A DNA stretch of 6,183 bases from positions 1 through 6,183 of the forward strand of contig JAPYPM010000137.1 of the NCBI GenBank assembly GCA_029937635.1. Direction: 5' to 3'. Each line of letters opens with the position of its first letter. The first letter of the stretch is position 1. This document shows positions 1 to 4,291 of the stretch, in pieces. The stretch is from Nitrospinaceae bacterium. Its GTDB lineage: Bacteria; Nitrospinota; Nitrospinia; Nitrospinales; VA-1. Position numbers and translations under genes: made by a program. The notes beneath the pieces are model-generated. The model was given only the letters and a program-made list of their open reading frames with translations. It searched no databases and had not been told where the DNA came from.

Positions 1-1
1 G

Positions 2-286
2 AGTGAAAGAGAATGGTTTGAAAATACTTTTTCTAAGAAAATTACTCCCAAAGATATTCCTACGATGGAAGTTGCTGACTCTCAATGGGTTGCTATAGAT
101 TTAATAAATAAGTATTTCGATAACTCTAAGAGTAATAGCGAAGTGCGTCGATTGTTTAAACAGGGGGCAGTTTCTATTAACGGTAAAAACATCCCATTAT
201 TTGACGACACTTTAGACATTGCCGTTGGTGATGTTGTTAAGATCGGAAAACGTAATTGGTTTAAACTTAATATTATCAGCAATTAA
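2..286 (+). CDS. tyrS: Tyrosyl-tRNA synthetase, C-terminal S4 RNA-binding domain (5' partial)
   Basis: The frame is open from base 2 to the TAA at 284-286, giving 94 visible residues; the catalytic domain lies outside the window. The ATG at 65 is internal, because coding clearly continues upstream (WFENTFSKK, then PKDIP), matching the linker of TyrRS enzymes. The rest is an S4 fold: a leucine/isoleucine-rich helix (VAIDLINKYF), the hallmark SEVRRLFKQGAVSING, and a closing VGDVVKIGKRNWFKL strand. In TyrRS this domain binds the long variable arm of tRNA-Tyr while the missing N-terminal part activates tyrosine in the cytoplasm. The GKR-near-C-terminus pattern and the FE.TFSKK linker fit the shorter bacterial TyrRS subclass better than the E. 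coli type. Another S4 protein is possible but less likely given the linker. It converges on the small minus-strand gene ending at 359, and I see no clear terminator between them. Confidence 0.9.
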   Translation, partial: SEREWFENTFSKKITPKDIPTMEVADSQWVAIDLINKYFDNSKSNSEVRRLFKQGAVSINGKNIPLFDDTLDIAVGDVVKIGKRNWFKLNIISN

Positions 287-358
287 GTTTATCTGGAGTG
301 ATGTTGGCTTTCTCTGAGACCTAAGGCCTATATATTTAAGACAAGTTTTTATATGTTT

Positions 359-514
359 TTATTTTGTAAGTCTTTGTGCATTTTCTTTTAAGGTCGAAGA
401 CTTATTTGGTGTTGGATCAATAAGGGGCCAAACTAAAATAAAAAGAATGAAGCCTATAACTACGACCCCAATGAAACTACCAATATAATCAATGATAGAG
501 GTCTTTTCTTTCAT
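359..514 (-). CDS. Small single-pass membrane protein, unknown function (51 aa)
   Basis: Read on the minus strand from ATG (512-514) to TAA (359-361). It starts MKEKTSIIDYIGSF, continues with an uninterrupted hydrophobic stretch at about residues 10-33 (IGVVVIGFILFILVWPLI), and ends in a short polar, lysine-containing tail. The charged N-terminus suggests it faces the cytoplasm. I do not recognise the family. Support comes from the protein-like layout (basic start, one membrane helix, hydrophilic tail) and from its place third in a same-strand run after ppiC and another small membrane protein, 52 bases downstream of the latter. No good Shine-Dalgarno is visible before the ATG, which lowers confidence. 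It could be an assembly or accessory subunit, but nothing in the sequence shows that. Confidence 0.55.
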   Translation of the reverse strand: MKEKTSIIDYIGSFIGVVVIGFILFILVWPLIDPTPNKSSTLKENAQRLTK

Positions 515-566
515 TTATTGTCTATATTAATAATACGATATTTCAGTAAGGTGAATAAATGTAGTT

Positions 567-695
567 TTATATTGTAAGCTCGATGTATATCATCCATGTG
601 ATCATAGAAATAATCAGGACTGTATAGCCTGCATGTACCCATATAGTAAAAACTGGATTTTCATTTCTCTTTTTAGTTGTATTTTTTTTAGCCAC
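567..695 (-). CDS. Small single-pass membrane protein, unknown function (42 aa), coupled to ppiC
   Basis: Minus-strand frame from a GTG (693-695), one base after the ppiC stop TAG (697-699), to TAA (567-569). The product has a strongly basic N-terminus (MAKKNTTKKR), then a polar NENP, then a membrane segment at about residues 15-40 rich in I, V, W, M and Y (VFTIWVHAGY, then LIISMITWMIYIEL). This gives an N-in, single-helix protein. The stop/start arrangement suggests translational coupling to ppiC, which would explain the missing ribosome-binding site. An in-frame TTG at 717-719 would give a 50-residue form overlapping the ppiC end; GTG is preferred for its position. I do not recognise the family. 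Confidence rests on amino-acid layout and operon position, not homology. Confidence 0.55.
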   Translation of the reverse strand: MAKKNTTKKRNENPVFTIWVHAGYTVLIISMITWMIYIELTI

Positions 696-696
696 A

Positions 697-975
697 CTAG
701 GTTCTGCTTGTGATTTCAATTAAATGGTATCCAAATTGTGTTTTTACGGGACCGTGAACCTTTCCAATTTCTTCATTAAAAACAACCTTGTCAAACTCTG
801 GTACCATTTGACCTGGATGGAACTCTCCTAAGCTACCTCCCTCAGTACCAGAAGGACACTTAGAATGTTTTTTTGCAGATTCCGCAAAGTTTGTACCCGC
901 TTCAATTTCAATTTTCAACTTGAGACACTCTTCTTCAGTATTTACTAAAATATGACGAGCAGCTGCAGAGGACAT
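697..975 (-). CDS. ppiC: Parvulin-type peptidyl-prolyl cis-trans isomerase, PpiC-like (92 aa)
   Basis: A single-domain parvulin that speeds cis-trans isomerisation of Xaa-Pro bonds; with no signal peptide it should act in the cytoplasm. It closely follows E. coli PpiC (93 aa) along its length: ARHILV near the N-terminus with catalytic-site H8, the AKKHSKCPSG segment with C40, GGSLGEFHPGQMVPEFDKVVF with M57 and F61, and the closing TQFGYHLIEI with F81 and H84. All the usual active-site residues are there. The start is fixed by an AAGGAG at 981-986, five bases before the ATG. A sigma70-like promoter lies about 60-85 bases upstream. Two small membrane-protein frames follow on the same strand, the first only one base after the stop, so it probably heads a three-gene unit. 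Confidence 0.95.
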   Translation of the reverse strand: MSSAAARHILVNTEEECLKLKIEIEAGTNFAESAKKHSKCPSGTEGGSLGEFHPGQMVPEFDKVVFNEEIGKVHGPVKTQFGYHLIEITSRT

Positions 976-1031
976 TATTTCTCCTTAAGATCAACGTAGT
1001 TTGAAATTTTAAAATTTAATCAATCGGATAA

Positions 1032-1060
1032 ATTCTAACTAATAAAGTAGTTTATCGCAA
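1032..1060 (-). promoter_or_regulatory. Predicted sigma70-type promoter for ppiC
   Basis: On the minus strand, TTGCGA (1055-1060) and TAGAAT (1032-1037) are separated by exactly 17 bases, matching 4 of 6 and 5 of 6 consensus positions. Transcription would start near 1025, leaving a leader of about 50 bases before the ppiC ATG. That leader contains a 14-base perfect A/T palindrome (1004-1017) and the Shine-Dalgarno. This is prediction from sequence only. Confidence 0.5.
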
Positions 1061-1229
1061 TTTATTTACTTAAATTTTAAGGGTACCAGTGGAGTATTTT
1101 AGTGGTTGAATACTTGTGAGAATATATGTGATGTTTTTGTCTGTGTTGATTTATTGGTTGGTTTGCCCATGGATTAACGATTAAAACATGATGAGGTGGT
1201 GCCATATGTCCCTTGATTTAAAAACTAAT

Positions 1230-1859
1230 TTAGAAATGAAACTTTAGCCCAGCTTCAATGCTATGCACGGCGGATTCTGCAGTGAAATATCCCTTAAACT
1301 TAGGGTTATTTGTTGTGAAATATCGATATCCCAGTAGCATGGATAACTTTCTAGATAACTCTGCGTCAACCCCTATTTTAAGTTGATAAGCTAGTGTTGC
1401 ATCTTCTCGATTACCCTTGCCTTCAATGCTTGCTTCATGAAATGCGTAACCTACCCCATATCCAATGTATGGAGTATAAAATTCTCTGATATTAAAAGAA
1501 TAAATGCCATTAACTAGAAACGACTTGGAAGTCATATCACCAGATAAACTAGGGCCAAAATCCCCTGCTTTGTAGGAAAATTCGAGTTCTGTGCTAAATG
1601 AGTTTTTAAATTGGTAACCAATAGCGTGGCTAAACCCGAAGCCAGTTTCTTGTTTAATAGATGTTCCAGATGGAACAGAAGAGTCAACTTTTCCGGTTAA
1701 TGTCAAATCACTAAACGTATCTATTGAGCCAGTTAATGTAAAATAGGGCCCTTCAGTTAACGCATTTGCAGGAAGCGCTCCTAAAAGAAATGTCATCACA
1801 AAAGCCAGAATTGTGTAAAAAGCAGGTTTTTGCCTAGGCTTAAAATTAGGGTATTTCAT
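1230..1859 (-). CDS. Outer-membrane beta-barrel protein (OmpW/opacity-like porin family), 209 aa
   Basis: Predicted small outer-membrane barrel, probably eight strands. Residues 1-33 form a long signal peptide: a basic N-region (KPRQK), a hydrophobic core (FYTILAFVMTFLLGALP) and an ANA cleavage site before LTEG. The mature part alternates aromatic/hydrophobic and polar residues as in barrel strands. It contains the family-typical YTPYIGYGVGYAF (about 128-140) and AYQLKIGVDAEL with LLGYRYF (about 158-181), and it ends in a C-terminal Phe (GLKFHF), the signal for BAM-mediated insertion. These features fit the OMP_b-brl/surface-antigen type; substrate or role cannot be read from sequence. The ribosome-binding site before the ATG is weak, but no other start would keep the whole signal peptide. 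It is divergent from the cyclic-nucleotide-binding gene at 2059 and separated from ppiC by 254 bases. Confidence 0.82.
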   Translation of the reverse strand: MKYPNFKPRQKPAFYTILAFVMTFLLGALPANALTEGPYFTLTGSIDTFSDLTLTGKVDSSVPSGTSIKQETGFGFSHAIGYQFKNSFSTELEFSYKAGDFGPSLSGDMTSKSFLVNGIYSFNIREFYTPYIGYGVGYAFHEASIEGKGNREDATLAYQLKIGVDAELSRKLSMLLGYRYFTTNNPKFKGYFTAESAVHSIEAGLKFHF

Positions 1860-2058
1860 AGTAACCAGTTCAAAAGATGAAAATTTTATGTATAAAGTAC
1901 TAAATTAAAAAGATCTAATGTTATTTTAACGGACAAAACGTAAAAACCTTTATTCAATTTATTATATAACTGATGTTTTTGTAACATATAACTATAAAGT
2001 ATTGATTTATTTAATCTTTAATGTCAACATTGTTTTTTGTCTTTATAGTGAGGTTCTT

Positions 2059-2577
2059 ATGTCAGGAAGTGGTATTGAGAAATTCATTAACTCTGTTTCT
2101 TTTTTTGAAGCATTTAATGAAGTTGAAAAACATAAGTTTTTGTCCCATCAAACCTGTTTTGAAAAGTTTAAAGAAAATGACATAGTTTTTAAACAGGGAG
2201 AACTGGGCGATTCTTTATTCCTAGTGCTTCAGGGGCAGGTTGGATTATATAGATTAGGTGATATTAATACTGTTGAGGGGAGAGTGTCTCTGAAAAAAGA
2301 AGTAGAAAAACACATTACCAATTTAAAATCTGGAGTAATCTTCGGAGAGGTTTCTATGCTTACTAACTGCAAAAGAAACGTTACCGCTCGGGTTTTTTCA
2401 AAAGAAGTAGTACTTATGAAAATTTCTAAAAAATTAATTGATAGTCTCAACCATCTTACGCAAATAAAATTTCATCGACAGTTGCTGTTGTCTCTTGCAA
2501 TTCACCTCGACAATATGAACTCGCAATTTATTGACTTGAAATATGAGTATGATGAGTATGTAAAATCGCACTCTTAG
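2059..2577 (+). CDS. Stand-alone cyclic nucleotide-binding (CRP-like) domain protein, 172 aa
   Basis: A CNB/CAP_ED beta-roll fills about residues 14-125. Its signature elements are all visible: an IVFKQGELGDSLFLVLQGQVGLY segment (42-64), a GVIFGEVSML phosphate-binding turn (92-101), and a following KRNVTARV with the Arg (106) expected to contact the cyclic phosphate. A longer-than-usual polar stretch (about 66-90) sits where the roll normally turns quickly. After the roll there are helices but no helix-turn-helix, kinase or channel segment, so it is not a CRP-type activator. It probably senses a nucleotide and acts through a partner. The start is chosen at 2059 because TGAGG (2049-2053) lies five bases upstream; an in-frame ATG at 2002 lacks this and would add a hydrophobic, unlikely N-terminus. 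Whether it binds cAMP, c-di-GMP or nothing is not shown. Confidence 0.88.
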   Translation: MSGSGIEKFINSVSFFEAFNEVEKHKFLSHQTCFEKFKENDIVFKQGELGDSLFLVLQGQVGLYRLGDINTVEGRVSLKKEVEKHITNLKSGVIFGEVSMLTNCKRNVTARVFSKEVVLMKISKKLIDSLNHLTQIKFHRQLLLSLAIHLDNMNSQFIDLKYEYDEYVKSHS

Positions 2578-2723
2578 ACATATTTTATATCGCTCAAACT
2601 AATATAAATGCAAATGCACTACTTGTGATTTTTATTTAAACCAAAGGCTGTATTTTAGCTGTAACCTATTCAATATAGTCTTAAAATAAAACTATGGAAA
2701 ATTGGTGAGGTGCCCAGTTACTC

Positions 2724-2743
2724 AAAACTAAAGGAGCCTTTAG
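2724..2743 (-). terminator. Predicted intrinsic terminator downstream of bactofilin
   Basis: On the minus strand CTAAAG and CTTTAG (2728-2743) form a 6-bp stem with a 4-base loop, directly followed by TTTT (2724-2727). It shares bases with the plus-strand terminator, so the two hairpins serve opposite strands of one short segment. It lies about 140 bases past the bactofilin stop and has a short U-run, hence low confidence. Confidence 0.35.
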
Positions 2744-2785
2744 GCCCATTCATTAATTTGAATAGGGTGTCAAAAGGTCTTTTTT
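2737..2785 (+). terminator. Predicted intrinsic terminator downstream of the nucleotide-binding gene
   Basis: The plus strand can fold CCTTT (2737-2741) with AAAGG (2773-2777) around an inner stem CCC-ATTC (2745-2751) with GAATAGGG (2760-2767, one bulged base). This is followed by TCTTTTTT. The stem has an internal loop and lies about 160 bases after the stop codon, so strength is uncertain. Confidence 0.4.
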
Positions 2786-2881
2786 AGATATTACAAGGGG
2801 TAGGAAAGTTATGACTATTGTTTAAAATTTAGTAAAAAATTAAAAGCAACGGTTTAATTTTACAACAAATGTTCTCTTTTT

Positions 2882-3259
2882 TTACATTGATGAGTTAGTA
2901 TTATTTTTTTTGCTTGTCATGTTGCATTTTCCGTCAAGCCTTGCACCAACCTCGATGGTTAAGGATGGGGATTCGATATCTCCTATGATTTTACTTTTGG
3001 GGCGCAACTCTACTTTTTCTGAAGCAACTATATTACCTTTCACCTGTCCTTCGCAAATAACGGTTCCCGCATGGATGTCAGCCTCAATTTTTCCGTCCTC
3101 AGTAATTATAAGAATGTCGCTTGTATTTATTTGGCCTGTAAAGGTTCCATCTATGCATAAAGTGCCCTTAAAGCTCAAGTTCCCATTGAAGAAAGCACCT
3201 TTCCCTAAATAAGTTTGTTCCAGGTTGTTTTCTAATGATTCTTTGTTCTTTGAAAGCAT
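2882..3259 (-). CDS. Bactofilin-family cytoskeletal protein (125 aa)
   Basis: Bactofilins are small cytoskeletal proteins that polymerise without nucleotide into filaments on the inner face of the membrane and scaffold cell-shape, stalk or peptidoglycan enzymes. The core (about residues 16-113) is the family's right-handed beta-helix. It reads as short repeats of hydrophobic strands and G-x-[IV] turns, such as FNGNLSFKG, LCIDGTFTGQI, GKIEADI, GQVKGNI, SKIIGDI and GARLDG. Flanking disordered tails are short and polar: an N-terminal SKNKESLENN and a C-terminal Lys/Asn/Ser-rich tail. This is the usual compact bactofilin size. There is no obvious Shine-Dalgarno before the ATG (257-259 of the 3xxx block, that is 3257-3259), but the upstream leader is highly structured. 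No peptidoglycan peptidase gene, a frequent bactofilin neighbour, is seen in this window. Confidence 0.94.
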   Translation of the reverse strand: MLSKNKESLENNLEQTYLGKGAFFNGNLSFKGTLCIDGTFTGQINTSDILIITEDGKIEADIHAGTVICEGQVKGNIVASEKVELRPKSKIIGDIESPSLTIEVGARLDGKCNMTSKKNNTNSSM

Positions 3260-3271
3260 ATTTTTTGATTA

Positions 3272-3297
3272 TTCTAATAGATAAATAAAGATTAGAA
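3272..3297 (-). promoter_or_regulatory. Leader hairpin just upstream of the bactofilin start
   Basis: On the minus strand TTCTAAT (3291-3297) and ATTAGAA (3272-3278) form a perfect 7-bp inverted repeat around a 12-base A/T loop, ending 12 bases before the bactofilin ATG. Its 5' arm overlaps the T-run of the upstream terminator-like hairpin, so the two structures are adjacent and partly competing. It could limit ribosome access; this is inference. Confidence 0.4.
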
Positions 3298-3345
3298 AAA
3301 CCTAATTTGCACACTAATATCAGGGTTTGTGCAACTACTATTAGG
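3296..3345 (-). terminator. Terminator-like hairpin in the bactofilin leader (possible attenuator)
   Basis: In minus-strand RNA, CCTAAT (3340-3345) pairs with ATTAGG (3301-3306), and inside it TTGCACA (3328-3334) pairs with TGTGCAA (3307-3313). The loop is 14 bases and one side carries a 5-base bulge. TTTTT (3296-3300) follows at once. This is a strong intrinsic-terminator shape, about 40 bases upstream of the bactofilin ATG. It could simply be a second stop for tRNA transcription, or an attenuator if the bactofilin promoter lies above it. Confidence 0.55.
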
Positions 3346-3382
3346 TGTGGATGATTGAATAGGAGTATGGACTGTATTCTGT

Positions 3383-3407
3383 AAAAAAATCCAACTAAAA
3401 TTAGTTG
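3383..3407 (-). terminator. Intrinsic terminator of the tRNA-fMet gene
   Basis: On the minus strand CAACTA and TAGTTG (within 3392-3407) form a 6-bp stem closing a 4-base loop. Two bases later comes a run of seven Ts (3383-3389). It begins about 15 bases after the tRNA discriminator base, the usual place for a single-tRNA terminator. Confidence 0.65.
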
Positions 3408-3421
3408 TCAACTTTTTAAGG

Positions 3422-3495
<74 letters not shown>

Positions 3496-3547
3496 TCGTT
3501 TTTAAATCCAGTCCGGATATTTTTATTATCTAATGATGGATCAAGAG

Positions 3548-3573
3548 ATTATAGACTTTCTATATTTTGTCAA
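3548..3573 (-). promoter_or_regulatory. Possible promoter for tRNA-fMet with short spacer
   Basis: On the minus strand a perfect TTGACA (3568-3573) and a perfect TATAAT (3548-3553) lie only 14 bases apart, where 16-18 is normal. The elements sit about 55-80 bases upstream of the tRNA 5' end, between the ferredoxin terminator and the tRNA. An 8-bp inverted repeat (TCTAATGA at 3529-3536, TCATTAGA at 3578-3585) brackets them. The position fits a tRNA promoter; the spacing makes function uncertain. Confidence 0.4.
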
Positions 3574-3634
3574 GCAGTCATTAGACTATTATCATTTTAC
3601 CCAGAGATATCCCAAGTTTTTTAATCAAGTACAC

Positions 3635-3662
3635 AAAAAAATCTAATCCAGTCACTGAATTA
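3635..3662 (-). terminator. Intrinsic terminator of the ferredoxin gene
   Basis: On the minus strand TAATTCAG (3655-3662) pairs with CTGGATTA (3644-3651), 8 bp with one T.G pair, around a 3-base TGA loop. A run of seven Ts (3635-3641) follows two to three bases later. It begins about 33 bases after the ferredoxin stop codon and separates that gene from the tRNA unit. Confidence 0.6.
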
Positions 3663-3694
3663 AGTGCACGAGAATATTTTTTATACTATCAGGA

Positions 3695-4021
3695 TTATAA
3701 TCCTGCGTTTTTACGATTGGGGTTATGGAATAACGAGGTCTCAGCTGTTAATTCTGCTAACGCGGGGAATTCTTGATCGGTGTGAATCTTTTTAGCCTTT
3801 TCCAAAAGATCTCCCTCGGACTCTTTATTATCCTCATCCGGTATACAGCAATCTACAGGACAAACTTCTTGGCAGGCTTCTTCTCCATGAAAACCCACGC
3901 ATTCGGTGCAGAGTTCGGCATCTATTTCGTAGAAATCTTCACCTTCAGAAATAGCGCCGTTAGGACATTCTGGCTCGCAGACTCCACAGTTAATACATTC
4001 GTCAGTGATTAGAGTAGACAT
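3695..4021 (-). CDS. YfhL/alvin-type 2[4Fe-4S] ferredoxin (108 aa)
   Basis: A small cytoplasmic electron carrier with two [4Fe-4S] clusters. The first motif is C9-x2-C12-x2-C15-x3-C19-P. The second is C38-x2-C41-x8-C50-x3-C54-P, with C58 and C59 following. The 8-residue insertion between the second and third cysteines of motif two (VGFHGEEA) and the extra cysteine after CP are diagnostic of the Allochromatium-type/YfhL ferredoxins, whose clusters have very low, unequal potentials. After about residue 62 comes an acidic then helical tail (LLEKAKKIHTDQEFPALAEL) that makes the protein longer than the roughly 83-86 residues of typical members. AAGGA (4029-4033), seven bases before the ATG, supports the start. 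Partner enzyme is unknown; no iron-sulfur assembly gene is adjacent. A 16-base perfect palindrome (3690-3705) spans the last codons and stop. Confidence 0.93.
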   Translation of the reverse strand: MSTLITDECINCGVCEPECPNGAISEGEDFYEIDAELCTECVGFHGEEACQEVCPVDCCIPDEDNKESEGDLLEKAKKIHTDQEFPALAELTAETSLFHNPNRKNAGL

Positions 4022-4171
4022 GTTCTTTTCCTTATTTTTTATTAGTTTAAATATTAAGAATTTAGATTATCTTTTATTTTTAATATTTTACTGAAGCTTT
4101 ATGCTAAAGCAAAATATCTAAGACTGAATATTAAATCTTTCTTTCATAGTTAACAGATGCTCATTCAAAGA

Positions 4172-4200
4172 GATATATTAATAAACATCTTCTAAGTCAA
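4172..4200 (-). promoter_or_regulatory. Predicted sigma70-type promoter for the ferredoxin gene
   Basis: On the minus strand TTGACT (4195-4200, 5 of 6 matches) and TATATC (4172-4177, 4 of 6) are separated by 17 bases. Transcription would begin near 4165, giving a leader of about 145 bases. A second TTGACA at 4226-4231 has no good partner. The long leader contains a small hairpin (GCTTTA/TAAAGC, 4096-4110) flanked by A/T-rich inverted repeats. Confidence 0.4.
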
Positions 4201-4256
4201 GAGAAATAACTGAATTGTTAATGTATGTCAATTATTTTTTTTAAGAGTAAATTCAC

Positions 4257-4286
4257 TTGGTCCTACTTTTGTATTTTTGATATGAT
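4257..4286 (+). promoter_or_regulatory. Possible promoter overlapping the start of the substrate-binding protein gene
   Basis: TTGGTC (4257-4262, 3 of 6) and TATGAT (4281-4286, 5 of 6) lie 18 bases apart. A start point 6-8 bases after the -10 would fall on or beside the ATG at 4292, implying a leaderless message. The weak -35 keeps this tentative. Confidence 0.3.
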
Positions 4287-4291
4287 TATTC

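Larger units (their letters stand above)
2578..2881. other. Convergent intergenic region between the nucleotide-binding gene and bactofilin
   Basis: About 300 bases with no credible gene: short frames here run at most about 22 codons and lack ribosome-binding sites. The middle (2724-2785) holds overlapping hairpins that would terminate transcription in both directions, listed separately. The remainder is A/T-rich with no recognised element. Confidence 0.6.

Noticed and set aside
65..67. ATG as the start of a separate 73-residue S4 protein
   Set aside because: The frame is open to the window edge and the upstream residues match the linker of tyrosyl-tRNA synthetase, so this is an internal Met.
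1093..1114. Inverted repeat AGTATT/AATACT as a terminator of the outer-membrane gene
   Set aside because: Short A/T-rich stem with a 10-base loop, no T-run on the minus strand, more than 100 bases from the gene end.
1077..1205. A 42-codon minus-strand frame between the outer-membrane gene and ppiC, with a GGGA a few bases before its ATG
   Set aside because: The product is His/Gln/Asn-rich with no domain or membrane logic, and the frame contains the end of an A/T-rich spacer next to the ppiC promoter; it reads as chance.
1962..1991. TTATAT/ATATAA repeat in the divergent promoter region as a regulator site
   Set aside because: Such A/T words are expected often at this base composition and do not match the CRP-type TGTGA/TCACA site.
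2002..2058. An upstream in-frame ATG that would lengthen the nucleotide-binding protein by 19 residues
   Set aside because: No ribosome-binding site, hydrophobic odd N-terminus, and the ATG at 2059 has a well-placed TGAGG.
2910..3212. A 100-codon plus-strand frame opposite bactofilin
   Set aside because: It is the antisense shadow of a clear bactofilin; the repeat structure on the minus strand explains the open frame.
4079..4135. A/T-rich inverted repeats around a small hairpin in the ferredoxin leader as a riboswitch
   Set aside because: No conserved riboswitch core is recognisable and the outer arms are low-complexity A/T.
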